DNA of 64,000 nt from Helicobacter bilis (lineage in GTDB: Bacteria > Campylobacterota > Campylobacteria > Campylobacterales > Helicobacteraceae). Where the stretch lies: contig NZ_FZMS01000001.1 of NCBI RefSeq assembly GCF_900198365.1, positions 22,760-86,759 on the forward strand. The letters are read 5' to 3'. Under the pieces are notes generated by a model. That model saw only the letters and a list, made by a program, of their open reading frames with translations, was not told the DNA's origin and searched no databases. The translations under genes were made by a program, and so were the position numbers. Positions 36,329-46,041 of the stretch are shown here, in pieces. The first letter of the stretch is position 1. Each line of letters opens with the position of its first letter.

Positions 36329-38485
36329 ATGCTACGCTCATTATGGTCAGGTGTGAGTGGGCTTCAAGCTCACCAAGTTGCATTAGATGTAGAGAGTAAT
36401 AACATTGCCAATGTGAATACGGTTGGTTTTAAATATTCTCGTGCATCTTTTGTAGATATGCTTTCTCAAGTAAAACAAATTGCTACTTCGCCCTATAAAA
36501 ATGGACTTGGAGGGCAAAACGACTTTTCAGTTGGTATGGGTGTTGGTGTAAATGCGACAACAAAGGTTTTCTCGCAAGGTAATACACAAAATACAGATGT
36601 AAAGACTGATTTGGCTATTGAGGGAGATGGCTTTTTTATCATCAGTAGAGATAGGGGTGAGACAAAAAACTATACTAGAGATGGTGAGTTTTTGTTTGAT
36701 GCAAAAGGGAATCTCGTAACAAATGGTGGTTATGTAGTGCAAGGTTGGAATAGACCGCCAATCGATCAGGGTTCTGGCTCTACAATGACTGATAATGAAT
36801 TTTTCAAGGTAGATAATACAGGACCACTTGAAAGCATTCAAATTGATCCCGGTATGGTTATGCCTGCACGCCCTACAAGCAAGGTAACACTTAGAGCAAA
36901 CCTTAGTGCAGGAAGACATGTAGATGATGTGGTAAATGTTTCTGCTCTAGATTCTACAACTTATACTGCCGCTGATGGCATTAGTCCAAAGTATGATTCT
37001 AAAGGGAATCTTACTCAAATGGCAGAGGATTTTGGTGCGTTATTTAATGCTGATGGTGACTCTTTTGCGTTAAATGAAAATCAAGGCTTTTGGATGAGTT
37101 ATAAGACTTCACGCCTTGTAAATAATGTAGTTACTACAAAAGAACCAAGCGTATTGTATCTTAACGGACAAAAAGTAAGCTTTACAAATGATTCTGGACT
37201 TTCTGGCACAAGCACACTTGCAGCAGCAGTGTCAGCGATTAATGCAGTGCGCGATAAAACAGGTATTGAAGCGTATGTAGATAATGGACAATTACGACTT
37301 GAAAACCGCAATGAAATGGATGGCGATGAGAACACAAAAAACATCATCGTTACAAAAAGTGGGACAGGTGCATTTGCAAACTTTGTAGAAGGTGATAAAG
37401 ACATCACAGCATTCCGCTATCGCTATACAAAGTCAAATGACCCAGATTCTACAACAGGGCAGTTTAAAACAACAGAAGATTTACGCGCATTAATGCAATA
37501 TGATGCAAATATGATAAAAAGCCCGGGTAAAGAATATAAAGATAGCACAGCAAGTGTAAGCGTTACGCTTAATCGCTTTGGTATGTTTGAGATTTCAAAC
37601 AAAGATAATGATGATGGTGTAACAGATAACTTACAAATTATGGCAAGTGCATATAGCTCAGGGCAAGTATCAAGCAATATATTATTGCGTGATGCAATGC
37701 GTGCGTTAAATACAGCTTCACTTATTGAGGGTGGCTCAAGCGTAGCAAGTGGTAAATTCACACATGCAAGACATGCTACAAGTGTTGATTTATTTGATAC
37801 TTTAGGCACAAAGCATACTATACGATTTGAGTTTATAAAAAGTGGTGGTAAGGAATGGACATTTAGAGCTATCGTGCCAGAACCAGCACAATTTATAGGT
37901 GGTAGTGCGGATAATCCAAACATGTTTGAGGGTGGTAGAGTATCATTTAATAATGATGGTAGCTTAGCAGGTATGAATCCGCCTATGTTGCAGTTTGATC
38001 CAAAAAATGGTGCTGAATCTCCACAAAGAATTGAGTTAAACTTTGGTAAAAATCAAACTTTTGATGGCTTAACAAGCGTAGATAAGCGTTCAGAAACCTA
38101 TAACATAGCACAAAATGGCTATAACGCTGGGGACTTAATGGATGTGCGATTTGATGCAAATGGTGCTTTGCTTGGTGCATTTAGCAATGGTAAAACTCTA
38201 GCATTAGCACAAGTTGGTTTAGCAAACTTTGCAAATAGTGCAGGTTTACAAGCAGAAGGAAACAATATCTTCTCTGAAACAGGCAATAGCGGTGAGCCAA
38301 TCATAGGTGCAGCAAACACGGGACGAAGAGGCGGCGTGAGTGGGTCTAAGCTTGAGATGAGTAATGTGGATTTAAGTAGAGCTTTAACACAATTAATTGT
38401 CGTGCAAAGAGGCTTCCAAGCAAACTCAAAAGCTATTACGACATCAGATCAGATTCTAAACACACTCTTAAGCTTGAAGCAGTAA
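36329..38485 (+). CDS. flgE: flagellar hook protein FlgE
   Basis: 718 residues. N-terminal rod/hook motif MLRSLWSGVSGLQAHQVALD with ESNNIANVNTVGFKYSRASF, and the conserved C-terminus VDLSRALTQLIVVQRGFQAN...ILNTLLSLKQ, both forming the coiled-coil core of hook subunits. The large middle (about residues 150-600) forms surface domains. The hook is the joint between rod and filament. Expression should depend on sigma-54 and FlgR through the promoter at 36275. Confidence 0.98.
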   Translation: MLRSLWSGVSGLQAHQVALDVESNNIANVNTVGFKYSRASFVDMLSQVKQIATSPYKNGLGGQNDFSVGMGVGVNATTKVFSQGNTQNTDVKTDLAIEGDGFFIISRDRGETKNYTRDGEFLFDAKGNLVTNGGYVVQGWNRPPIDQGSGSTMTDNEFFKVDNTGPLESIQIDPGMVMPARPTSKVTLRANLSAGRHVDDVVNVSALDSTTYTAADGISPKYDSKGNLTQMAEDFGALFNADGDSFALNENQGFWMSYKTSRLVNNVVTTKEPSVLYLNGQKVSFTNDSGLSGTSTLAAAVSAINAVRDKTGIEAYVDNGQLRLENRNEMDGDENTKNIIVTKSGTGAFANFVEGDKDITAFRYRYTKSNDPDSTTGQFKTTEDLRALMQYDANMIKSPGKEYKDSTASVSVTLNRFGMFEISNKDNDDGVTDNLQIMASAYSSGQVSSNILLRDAMRALNTASLIEGGSSVASGKFTHARHATSVDLFDTLGTKHTIRFEFIKSGGKEWTFRAIVPEPAQFIGGSADNPNMFEGGRVSFNNDGSLAGMNPPMLQFDPKNGAESPQRIELNFGKNQTFDGLTSVDKRSETYNIAQNGYNAGDLMDVRFDANGALLGAFSNGKTLALAQVGLANFANSAGLQAEGNNIFSETGNSGEPIIGAANTGRRGGVSGSKLEMSNVDLSRALTQLIVVQRGFQANSKAITTSDQILNTLLSLKQ

Positions 38486-38518
38486 GGAATATTTTAAGCA
38501 GTTGAAAGGAGGTAACAA

Positions 38519-38935
38519 ATGGATATTGTTTTAGCAATGCTTGCTGATAATGCGGCAAAAAAGATTAGTGAGAAAAAGTGGGATAAGTTCCCTTATAGCA
38601 TGGAGCGACACGCAAAGGAAAATCAGAGTGTGCAAAACTATGCTTTGTATCACTACATTATGAAAAATGCGATGCGTTATCCACAAGAATGGGTCATAAA
38701 TGGCTATGGTGCAAAAGCATTAGCAAAGGTATGTCTAAGCGGCAAGGAAGTAGAACTTAGCAATATTGAAATTTTACAAAAAACAGATGGATTAAGCGAT
38801 GAGGTGGTGCAACAAGAAGTTACGAAGACATTCAATCGTGCAAGTAATGATTTCCCAGCATTAAGAGATTCTGATAATATCTCTAAAGATGTATGTCTTG
38901 TGTTTCCACTTGAGTGGAAGTCTGTTGGCGCTTAA
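38519..38935 (+). CDS. conserved-looking protein downstream of flgE, function unknown
   Basis: 138 residues, soluble, no signal peptide. Its ribosome binding site is close to ideal (AAAGGAGGT at 38505-38513, 5 nt before ATG). It starts 33 bp after flgE and probably shares the sigma-54 transcript. Visible are an Ala/Lys N-terminal helix, HYIMKNAMRYPQEWVINGYG and a C-terminal VFPLEWKSVG. I recognise no family; a flagellar accessory role is inferred only from position. Confidence 0.7.
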   Translation: MDIVLAMLADNAAKKISEKKWDKFPYSMERHAKENQSVQNYALYHYIMKNAMRYPQEWVINGYGAKALAKVCLSGKEVELSNIEILQKTDGLSDEVVQQEVTKTFNRASNDFPALRDSDNISKDVCLVFPLEWKSVGA

Positions 38936-39013
38936 GCTTTTATTTAAGACTTTTATTGACTTTTAACTTATAACTTGTTTTATGAGTTTGGGTGTTATCA
39001 TTTAACGCGATTA

Positions 39014-39027
39014 CCCCCCCCCCCCCC
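39014..39027. repeat. C14 homopolymer outside any recognised gene
   Basis: Fourteen Cs, 79 bp after the 38519-38935 gene. In this organism such tracts usually switch genes. Here it could modulate a promoter or RNA, or be left from a lost gene. Confidence 0.9.
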
Positions 39028-39080
39028 TCCAATATGTTATAAACTTATCCGTGTGTATTTGCATGGATAAGTTTCTTCAT

Positions 39081-39191
39081 TTAGAATCTAAACCCTAAAA
39101 TGTATCTTGGATAAAAAACATAGAACGCAATACATAAAACAGCATAGATTGCCACGACTTGCAATGTAAGTCTTATAATGACATTAAGCAT
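39081..39191 (-). CDS. possible 36-residue membrane peptide
   Basis: ATG at 39191 to TAA at 39081. The product MLNVIIRLTLQVVAIYAVLC continues into a second hydrophobic stretch and ends YILGFRF, so it would span the membrane once or twice. No convincing Shine-Dalgarno precedes it, so this is a candidate only. It lies between the stop and the C14 tract side of the gap. Confidence 0.25.
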   Translation of the reverse strand: MLNVIIRLTLQVVAIYAVLCIAFYVFYPRYILGFRF

Positions 39192-39666
39192 AGAATCAAA
39201 AACTTCATTTAATCATGTAAATATAATTTAAATACTCAGAGATTTTTGCTCTTTTAGTGTATAATAATTTCCCTAAGATACTTTTAATCATGTTACTTAA
39301 ATATACAATAGTATTTTATTTGTATGTATTTAAGTAACATATAATTTGTTGTCATCAAGTTTTATAAAATCAAGATAATTTTTATAAAATCTGCCTATCA
39401 AACACTTATGCAATCGCATGTCTATCATCACAAATAAGCCTTTTATTTTCTGTGTTTTGAAATTTCATTATATTTCCCAAAGTTTATTTAGCAAAACCAG
39501 ATTCTATTAAGAAACTCAAAAATGTGTAAAAAAGTAATCATTAGGCAATGAAAACACAAAACATTATATACTTTTTATATTTTTTCCTTTTTGTTGTGTT
39601 ACATTTTAGCCATACATTTTGCAAGCCAAGATGAATTTTATGATTTTGATATTAAGGATGGATTCT

Positions 39667-40923
39667 ATGAGTGATTTAATGAAACGCAGAGAGGAAGCAA
39701 CACCAAAGGGCATTAGCGTATTGTGCGATTGGTTTGTAGAAAAAGCAGAAAATGCGACACTTTGGGATACAAATGGTAAAGAGTATATCGACTTTGCTGC
39801 TGGTATCGCGGTACTTAATGTTGGACATCGTCATCCACGAATAATTGAAGCTGTAAAAAAACAGCTCGATCGTTTTACACATACAGCATATCAGGTAACA
39901 CCTTATGAAAGCTATATCGCGTTAGCAGAAAAAATTAATGAGTTGGCACCAATTAGCGGCAAGAAGAAAACTTGCTTTTTTACCACAGGTGGAGAGGCGA
40001 CTGAAAATGCCATTAAAGTGGCAAAAGCAAAGACAAAGCGATATGGTATTATCGCTTTTGGCGGTAGCTTTCATGGTAGGACTGCAGCAGCAGTAGGTAT
40101 GACAGGTAAAGTTGTGCCTTATAAAGCAGAACTTGGTATCGGTATGGTTGGAATCTATCATGGTCTCTATCCAAATAAGCTCCATAATATCAGTGTAGAA
40201 GATGCGCTAAAAAGCCTTGATCACATTTGCAAAAGCTCTATATCGCCTTATGATGTTGCAGCTATCATTTTTGAGCCAGTGCAAGGTGAAGGTGGGTTTA
40301 ATCCTGCGCCCAAAGAGTTTGTTGAAGGTTTGCGTGCGTTTGCGGATAAATATGGCATTGTATTAATCGCTGATGAGGTGCAAACAGGCTTTGGTAGGAC
40401 AGGTAAAATGTTTGCGATGGAATATCATAGTGTTTCACCCGATATTATCTGTATGGCGAAAAGTCTTGGCGGTGGATTCCCTATCTCTGGTATCGTAGGT
40501 AAAGCTGAAGTTATGGATTCTGTAAGTGCTGGTGGTATGGGTGGAACTTATGCTGGTAGCCCTCTTGCAACTGCAGCTGGACTTGAAGTATTAAATATCA
40601 TAAAAGAAGAAAAACTTCTTGATAGATCAAATAAACTTGGAGAGCAACTAAAGACTTTCTTACAAGGTTTAGGACATAAAGAGATCGCTGAAGTGCGTCA
40701 AGTAGGCTCTATGGTAGCAGTTGAATTCTTCAAAAACAATGAACCAAGCAGTGATATTGCTAAAAAAGTGCAAACACTTGCTATGCCTAAGGGCTTATTA
40801 CTACTTACTTGTGGTAGCTATGGAAATGTTATTCGCTTCCTTTATCCGCTTACTATTCCGCAAGAGCAGTTTGACAAGGCATTAAATATCCTTAAAGAAG
40901 TTATTGCGGAGGCGGTAAAATGA
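39667..40923 (+). CDS. gabT: 4-aminobutyrate aminotransferase
   Basis: 418 residues from the ATG at 39667 (AAGGA 8 nt upstream; upstream in-frame ATGs lack spacing). A class III PLP aminotransferase resembling GabT over its whole length: WDTNGKEYIDFAAGIAVLNVGH, TTGGEATENAIKVAKA, FGGSFHGRT, EPVQGEGGF, ADEVQTGFGRTG and the PLP lysine in CMAKSLGGGFP (Lys265). It converts GABA and 2-oxoglutarate to succinic semialdehyde and glutamate. The 4-nt overlap with gabD confirms the pathway; ArgD-like activity is a weaker alternative. Confidence 0.92.
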   Translation: MSDLMKRREEATPKGISVLCDWFVEKAENATLWDTNGKEYIDFAAGIAVLNVGHRHPRIIEAVKKQLDRFTHTAYQVTPYESYIALAEKINELAPISGKKKTCFFTTGGEATENAIKVAKAKTKRYGIIAFGGSFHGRTAAAVGMTGKVVPYKAELGIGMVGIYHGLYPNKLHNISVEDALKSLDHICKSSISPYDVAAIIFEPVQGEGGFNPAPKEFVEGLRAFADKYGIVLIADEVQTGFGRTGKMFAMEYHSVSPDIICMAKSLGGGFPISGIVGKAEVMDSVSAGGMGGTYAGSPLATAAGLEVLNIIKEEKLLDRSNKLGEQLKTFLQGLGHKEIAEVRQVGSMVAVEFFKNNEPSSDIAKKVQTLAMPKGLLLLTCGSYGNVIRFLYPLTIPQEQFDKALNILKEVIAEAVK

Positions 40924-42365
40924 GTTTAAACACACAACATTTAGCACTTTTGGGACATGAGTTTGTTTCACAAAGTAAAAAAGATGGATTCATAGCGGTT
41001 AATAACCCCGCAACAGGTGAAGACTTAGCGTTTGTGTATGACATAAAAGAGCAAGAACTCCAAGATATTATCACAAAATCTCAAGTCGCACAGAAAAAAT
41101 GGGCAGCCCTTTTAGCAGTGGAGAGAGCAAATATCCTTTTAAAATGGTATGACTTAATGCTAGAGCATAAACAAGCATTAGCTGAGATTCTCACACAAGA
41201 GATGGGCAAGCCTTTAGCTGAAGCAAGTGGTGAAATAGTGTATGCGGCTAACTTTATTCGCTGGTTTGCTGAAGAGTGCAGACGCATTGATGGTGATATT
41301 TTACAATCTGCACAGCAAAATCAAAAGTTGCTTGTATTAAAACAACCTATTGGTGTTTGTGGAGCGATCACTCCGTGGAATTTCCCTTCCGCTATGATTA
41401 CAAGAAAGGTAGCACCAGCTTTAGCTAGTGGTTGCTCTATGATTGTAAAACCTGCTACGCAAACGCCTTTAAGTGCGTATGCGCTTTTAGTGCTTGCGTA
41501 TAAAGCTGGGATTCCAAAAGATTTATTACAAGTTGTAACAGGTAAGGCAAGCATGATTAGCAAAGTGCTTTGTGAATCTGATATTGTAAGAAAGATCACT
41601 TTCACAGGTTCAACAGAAGTAGGCAGAACGCTTATGGCTCAAAGTGCGAATACGATTAAAAAGCTTTCATTAGAGTTAGGCGGCAATGCACCATTTATAG
41701 TATTTGATGATGCAAATGTTGATGAAGCAGTCAAAGGTATGCTTGCATCAAAATTCCGCAATAGCGGACAAACTTGCGTTTGTGCGAATAGAATCTATGT
41801 GCAAAGTGGAATCTATGATAAGGTAGCACAAGCCCTAAAACAAGAAGTGGAAAAACTACAAGTTGGCAATGGTTTAGAATCTGGCACAACGCAAGGTCCT
41901 CTCATTGACACAAAAGCTGTTGCAAAAGTAGAAGAACATATTGCTGATGCGACAAGCAAAGGTGCGAAAGTGCTAAGTGGTGGTAAGCCGCATTCTAAAG
42001 GATTAAGCTTTTTTGAGCCGACAATTCTAACTGGTGTTACAAAAGAAATGGCAGTAGCAAGAGAAGAGACTTTTGGTCCATTAGCTCCACTCTTTAAATT
42101 TGACACAGAAGAAGAAGTCATATCTATGGCGAATAATACTGAATTTGGTTTAGCAGCATATCTTTACACAAATAATGCCGCAAGGCAATGGCGTGTCGGC
42201 GAAGCGTTAGAATATGGTATCGTTGGTATTAATACGGGTATTATCTCAACTGAAGTAGCACCATTTGGCGGTGTGAAACAAAGCGGTTTGGGTAGAGAAG
42301 GCTCAAAATATGGTATAGACGATTACCTTGAAATTAAATATATGTGTGTAAATTTGGGTAATTAG
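40920..42365 (+). CDS. gabD: succinate-semialdehyde dehydrogenase (NAD(P)+)
   Basis: 481 residues, aldehyde dehydrogenase superfamily. Seen are TPWNFPSAMITRKVAPALA (cofactor binding), FTGSTEVGRTLM, LELGGNAPFIVFDDAN with the general-base Glu, and NSGQTCVCANRIYVQ with the catalytic Cys. FAEECRRIDGDI and the C-terminal FGGVKQSGLGREGSKYGIDDYLEIKY are typical of GabD. It oxidises succinic semialdehyde to succinate for the TCA cycle. Its ATG overlaps the gabT stop by 4 nt, so expression is coupled. Confidence 0.95.
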   Translation: MSLNTQHLALLGHEFVSQSKKDGFIAVNNPATGEDLAFVYDIKEQELQDIITKSQVAQKKWAALLAVERANILLKWYDLMLEHKQALAEILTQEMGKPLAEASGEIVYAANFIRWFAEECRRIDGDILQSAQQNQKLLVLKQPIGVCGAITPWNFPSAMITRKVAPALASGCSMIVKPATQTPLSAYALLVLAYKAGIPKDLLQVVTGKASMISKVLCESDIVRKITFTGSTEVGRTLMAQSANTIKKLSLELGGNAPFIVFDDANVDEAVKGMLASKFRNSGQTCVCANRIYVQSGIYDKVAQALKQEVEKLQVGNGLESGTTQGPLIDTKAVAKVEEHIADATSKGAKVLSGGKPHSKGLSFFEPTILTGVTKEMAVAREETFGPLAPLFKFDTEEEVISMANNTEFGLAAYLYTNNAARQWRVGEALEYGIVGINTGIISTEVAPFGGVKQSGLGREGSKYGIDDYLEIKYMCVNLGN

Positions 42366-42596
42366 AAAACATTACCCCTTATATACTTGCAATATAGGCA
42401 CAATATTTTGTCGCAAGTATCTGTCTATAATAGCTGAATGTGGCGGTGCATTCTCATATTCAGTTTAGGATTAATATTTGATATATCCTAGCATAGCTTA
42501 TAGACAGCTATTGTTACTGCATTGAACTTAATGCAACACAAACTTACCGCTACGCTCGTTTGTAGTCAAAATTTAAGAAAATTAGAGGAGCATATA

Positions 42597-43862
42597 TTGA
42601 AATTAAAAGACGCTAAACAGGAATTTATCGCCGAACTCAAAGGACATCCAAAGACAAAAAAGCTTACTTTCCTTGAAGGTGTAGCAATGCTTGTTGGGAC
42701 AAATATAGGTATTGGAATCTTGAGTATAGCCAATACCGCAAAGGGTGCGGGATTTTTTCCACTTTTATTTTGGCTTATTGTTGGCGGCATTCTTTCAACT
42801 ATTACTATGCTTTATATAGCTGAAGCTACATTGCGGACAAAAGCACATTTACAACTTACAGGACTTTCTGTCCGCTATATAGGACCAGTAGCAAAATATC
42901 TTATGTTTATCTCTGTAGCAGTTACTGCTATTGGAGCATTAATCGCCTATGAAGCCGCAGCAGGTAGAATCATAAATAAAATCTTTGATATCCCGGAGAA
43001 ATGGGGTAGTATTTTATTTTTTATCCCAGCTTCAGGTGTGCTATGGCTTGGATTAAAAGCAATAGGAAGGGGGGAAAAGCAAATTATTGGTATAATGTTT
43101 GGCATCCTTGTAGCACTTGTTATAGCGACTTTTTTTAAAGCAGAACTTAATTTTAGTAATGCGCTTGAAATGCACTGGGATTTAGTTGCTATTTTACCTA
43201 TCTTTAACACGGTGGTATTTGTATATTCTTCACAATATATAGTGCCAGAAATGGCGAGAGGCTTTTCACATAAACCAGAAATGCTACCAAAAGCCATCGT
43301 GCTTGGCAACTTTATCACTTTTGCCCTGCTTGCCCTTGTGCCACTTTCTGCTATTGTATTAGAAGGATTACGAAATATTTCAGATGTTGTTACAATCTCT
43401 TGGGGTAAGGCTATTGGTGATTGGGCGTTTTTGATTGCTAATCTCTTTGGTTTATTTGCTGTGCTTACTTCATATTGGGGGCTTGGCGGTATGTTTGTTA
43501 CAAACATTGCCGACCAGATTAATAAAGATGCAGACAATAATCTCACTTTACGCTTTGTTATCTTGCTATTTGTAGCCGTTCCACCTTTAGCTATCGTGCT
43601 ATTGCAACTCATTGATTCTATAGACCAAGCATTATATTGGCCCGGTGTTGTGGGTGCTTTAATCCTTAGCTTTTTCCCCATACTTATTTTACAGAATGCG
43701 CGTAAAAATGGCGACCATGAAGCAACATGGGTATGTCCGCCTATACTGACTAATTGGGGAGCAAAGATCACCATTATTCTTGTGTATTTATTTGCTACAC
43801 TCTTTAGCATCGCAGCAAAATATGGATTTTTAGATAAAGTCATTAGTATGCTTGGCATGTAG
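42597..43862 (+). CDS. amino acid permease (aromatic amino acid/APC-type), likely for GABA or a related amino acid
   Basis: 421 residues from a TTG at 42597, chosen for AGAGGAG 6 nt upstream; an ATG at 42522 is in frame but has no site. About eleven membrane segments. The first contains MLVGTNIGIGILSIANTAKG, the unwound G-I-G motif of the amino acid/auxin permease group. ITWGKAIGDW-like and VFVYSSQYIVPEMARGF segments follow. It begins 231 bp after gabD on the same strand. Context suggests uptake of GABA or its precursor glutamate, but the fold alone would also fit tryptophan/tyrosine transport. Confidence 0.8.
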   Translation: MKLKDAKQEFIAELKGHPKTKKLTFLEGVAMLVGTNIGIGILSIANTAKGAGFFPLLFWLIVGGILSTITMLYIAEATLRTKAHLQLTGLSVRYIGPVAKYLMFISVAVTAIGALIAYEAAAGRIINKIFDIPEKWGSILFFIPASGVLWLGLKAIGRGEKQIIGIMFGILVALVIATFFKAELNFSNALEMHWDLVAILPIFNTVVFVYSSQYIVPEMARGFSHKPEMLPKAIVLGNFITFALLALVPLSAIVLEGLRNISDVVTISWGKAIGDWAFLIANLFGLFAVLTSYWGLGGMFVTNIADQINKDADNNLTLRFVILLFVAVPPLAIVLLQLIDSIDQALYWPGVVGALILSFFPILILQNARKNGDHEATWVCPPILTNWGAKITIILVYLFATLFSIAAKYGFLDKVISMLGM

Positions 43863-43898
43863 CTATTGCAAAGGTCTTGCATATAATCTTTGTATTAT

Positions 43899-45104
43899 CT
43901 ATGTAGCGAATAGGTAATACAAGATGTTTGCCATAGTTTCATTACCCCTTATCGTTTTATTTGTCTTTTGCAACCAAAAATCTGTCAGTGTAGTTGTATG
44001 TGCTAGTGTGTATTGAATCTTGTTTTCATTTCTATTAGACTCTATCATAGCTTTATGCACTATATCTTCATCTAGATTAAAGGCAGGGGCAATATAACCC
44101 ATAATGCAATCAATTGGCATGGCATTCTCTGTCTCTATATCTTGCAGCAATGAATTAAGAAATGCAAATCCCCCCTCAATAATCTTAAACCCACTACTTG
44201 GAATCTCCCTAACAGATCGAATAATAGATACATTTCTATGGGCTATATTATAGTTTTTGAGATCCTTTTCTTGCATAGTTTTACTTAAGATTAAAATCTT
44301 TGGATTTATAGAATCTTGTTGATAAAATGGCAGCGAAAAACGCGTATCAAGCAGCGGATTATCCTCTCTCAAGGTAGCCCCAGATATAATAATGTAGTCA
44401 GCAATGCAACGCATATTATGCGTAAAGATTCTAGAATCTTCATTGCTAATAACGCCATTTTTATAATCACCATGCAATCTATGTGCGATTTTAAACAAAG
44501 TGAAACTTTGCTTTTTCTGCCATTGCAAAAAAGGGAAAAGAAGTTTATGTGCTTCATCTCTTAAGATTCCATGTGTAATGGGAATATGTGCCAATGTGTT
44601 AGCCCCACCACTTGCATTTGGTGTGCTATCCTCATGAGCGATAATAATTCGTTTTGGTGCTATTGTCTCTAAAAGCTTGGCACAAGGTGGTGTTTTGCCA
44701 TAATGATTGCATGGTTCCAGTGTTACAAAAAATTCGCAATTATGAAATATACCACTATGATAAGCTGTGATAAATTCATGTATATGTTTAGAATCTTGCA
44801 TATTTTGTAATGTATTTATAATATACGATAAATTATTATCTTTATTTAACCCCTGCTTTTTACAAGATTCTAAAACTGCTATTTTAGCTGCTTCATCATG
44901 TGTAATTTTATACAAAAATGCTTCTTTGCATGCAAGCACTTCGGCATGTGGAGTGCCAGCCTTTTTGTGTGCTTGCAGTGCAATTATTGTATTATCACAA
45001 AGCACAAGCGACCCAACACAAGGATTTGGCAGCGTCAATGCCTGAAAACTCCACGCATAATCTAGTGCAATACGCATAAAAAAAGAATCTGAATCATGCT
45101 TCAT
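43899..45104 (-). CDS. ribD: riboflavin biosynthesis deaminase/reductase RibD
   Basis: 401 residues. The N-terminal deaminase has NPCVGSLVL, the zinc His of GTPHAEVLACKEA and the Cys pair of EPCNHYGKTPPC. The C-terminal reductase has YIIISGATLREDNPLLDTR and KILILSKTM. RibD deaminates and then reduces the pyrimidine intermediate of riboflavin. An insertion of about 50 residues (about 75-125) separates the zinc motifs. Convergent with the permease gene across 36 bp; no FMN riboswitch is visible upstream. Confidence 0.93.
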   Translation of the reverse strand: MKHDSDSFFMRIALDYAWSFQALTLPNPCVGSLVLCDNTIIALQAHKKAGTPHAEVLACKEAFLYKITHDEAAKIAVLESCKKQGLNKDNNLSYIINTLQNMQDSKHIHEFITAYHSGIFHNCEFFVTLEPCNHYGKTPPCAKLLETIAPKRIIIAHEDSTPNASGGANTLAHIPITHGILRDEAHKLLFPFLQWQKKQSFTLFKIAHRLHGDYKNGVISNEDSRIFTHNMRCIADYIIISGATLREDNPLLDTRFSLPFYQQDSINPKILILSKTMQEKDLKNYNIAHRNVSIIRSVREIPSSGFKIIEGGFAFLNSLLQDIETENAMPIDCIMGYIAPAFNLDEDIVHKAMIESNRNENKIQYTLAHTTTLTDFWLQKTNKTIRGNETMANILYYLFAT

Positions 45105-45425
45105 ATCTATACTCCATGCTGGAATTATAGATTAAAATCTTTCTAAAAACAAGTATATTTATGCTATGTCCCCACTACGATAGAGTTATATTCTGCCAAA
45201 GACTTTATCCTTACACTTATGCTGAATTTAGATTCTCAAAGAATAATCTAAGCAACATATACACATAAAAAATAATAATGTTTTAGAATCTAGCGGGGTG
45301 TTTTGACTTCATTTTGCATGGGCGGTTTCTTGCTTATACATGCAAAAATACTATGTTTCCAAGTTTCCAAAATCTCAAGCAATAGCAAAATTACACCATG
45401 CGCATCATTTAGCCCAAATCTTGAA
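45105..45425. other. gene-free gap
   Basis: About 320 bp between ribD (read leftwards, its promoter is here) and the stop of the next leftward gene. Contains AGAATCT motifs at about 45288 and no reading frame or RNA fold that I can support. Confidence 0.55.
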
Positions 45426-46025
45426 TTATTGATAATTTAGATATTGCAGTATTGCTTCTGTATATGCACCTTTTTGTGTAAAAATAATCGTGCATGATTG
45501 TCCTAATGTTTCATTTCTATATAGAATCCATAGTCGTTTAAAGTCTTTATTTTTTGTGTTATCTTTTTGCCAAAGTGTTGTTATATTACCTTTATCGCTT
45601 TGTATAATCTCATTCTTTAGTGGCAAATTTTTAGCAATAAAGTCTAAAAATTTTAACTTTTTTAAGGTAATAAGACTTTGCTCTATATCTTTATTGTAGA
45701 TAAAATATTTTCTAGCCCCACTACTCTCATCACATGGAAATGGCAGGTCAGCAATCTTTTCCCCCTTAAATCGTCCATTCTCCAATGCCCCAAAGACAAG
45801 GCTTCTATCTGGTGGATATTCACAAAAATCAATATATGAAAGCCCTGTTATAGAATCTTTTTTTAACTTAAAAGATTCTAATTTCTGTGCCATAGCTTCC
45901 TTAAAAAATGGCTCAAACTCTTTGATTATCTCTTGTGCTTGCTTTGTGCTTAACTCTTGTTTCATTAATTCTTGTGCATTTAAGTTGCTTAACATTACAC
46001 ACAAAAATAATATCAAACTTTTCAT
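45426..46025 (-). CDS. periplasmic protein of unknown function
   Basis: 199 residues with a signal peptide (MKSLILFLCVMLSNLNAQ). The body is charged, with LSYIDFCEYPPDRSLVFGAL and DLPFPCDESSGARKYFIYN in the middle and TLGQSCTIIFTQKGAYTEA near the end, so three or four cysteines are available for disulfides. No family recognised. It starts 16 nt after mnmD and is probably in its operon. Confidence 0.65.
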   Translation of the reverse strand: MKSLILFLCVMLSNLNAQELMKQELSTKQAQEIIKEFEPFFKEAMAQKLESFKLKKDSITGLSYIDFCEYPPDRSLVFGALENGRFKGEKIADLPFPCDESSGARKYFIYNKDIEQSLITLKKLKFLDFIAKNLPLKNEIIQSDKGNITTLWQKDNTKNKDFKRLWILYRNETLGQSCTIIFTQKGAYTEAILQYLNYQ

Positions 46026-46041
46026 ACATATCCTTTAGAAT

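Larger units (their letters stand above)
38936..39666. other. AT-rich gap with poly-C tract
   Basis: About 730 bp without a secure gene. It holds a C14 tract (39014-39027), a possible 36-residue membrane peptide frame on the minus strand (39081-39191), and the promoter region of gabT near its right edge. No remnant of a long gene could be read across the tract on either strand. Confidence 0.6.

Noticed and set aside
39667..40923. Acetylornithine aminotransferase (ArgD)
   Set aside because: Whole-length motifs and the overlapping succinate-semialdehyde dehydrogenase favour GabT.
45105..45425. FMN riboswitch upstream of ribD
   Set aside because: None of the conserved RFN stems or the AGGGYGAAAUUCC-like core could be found.
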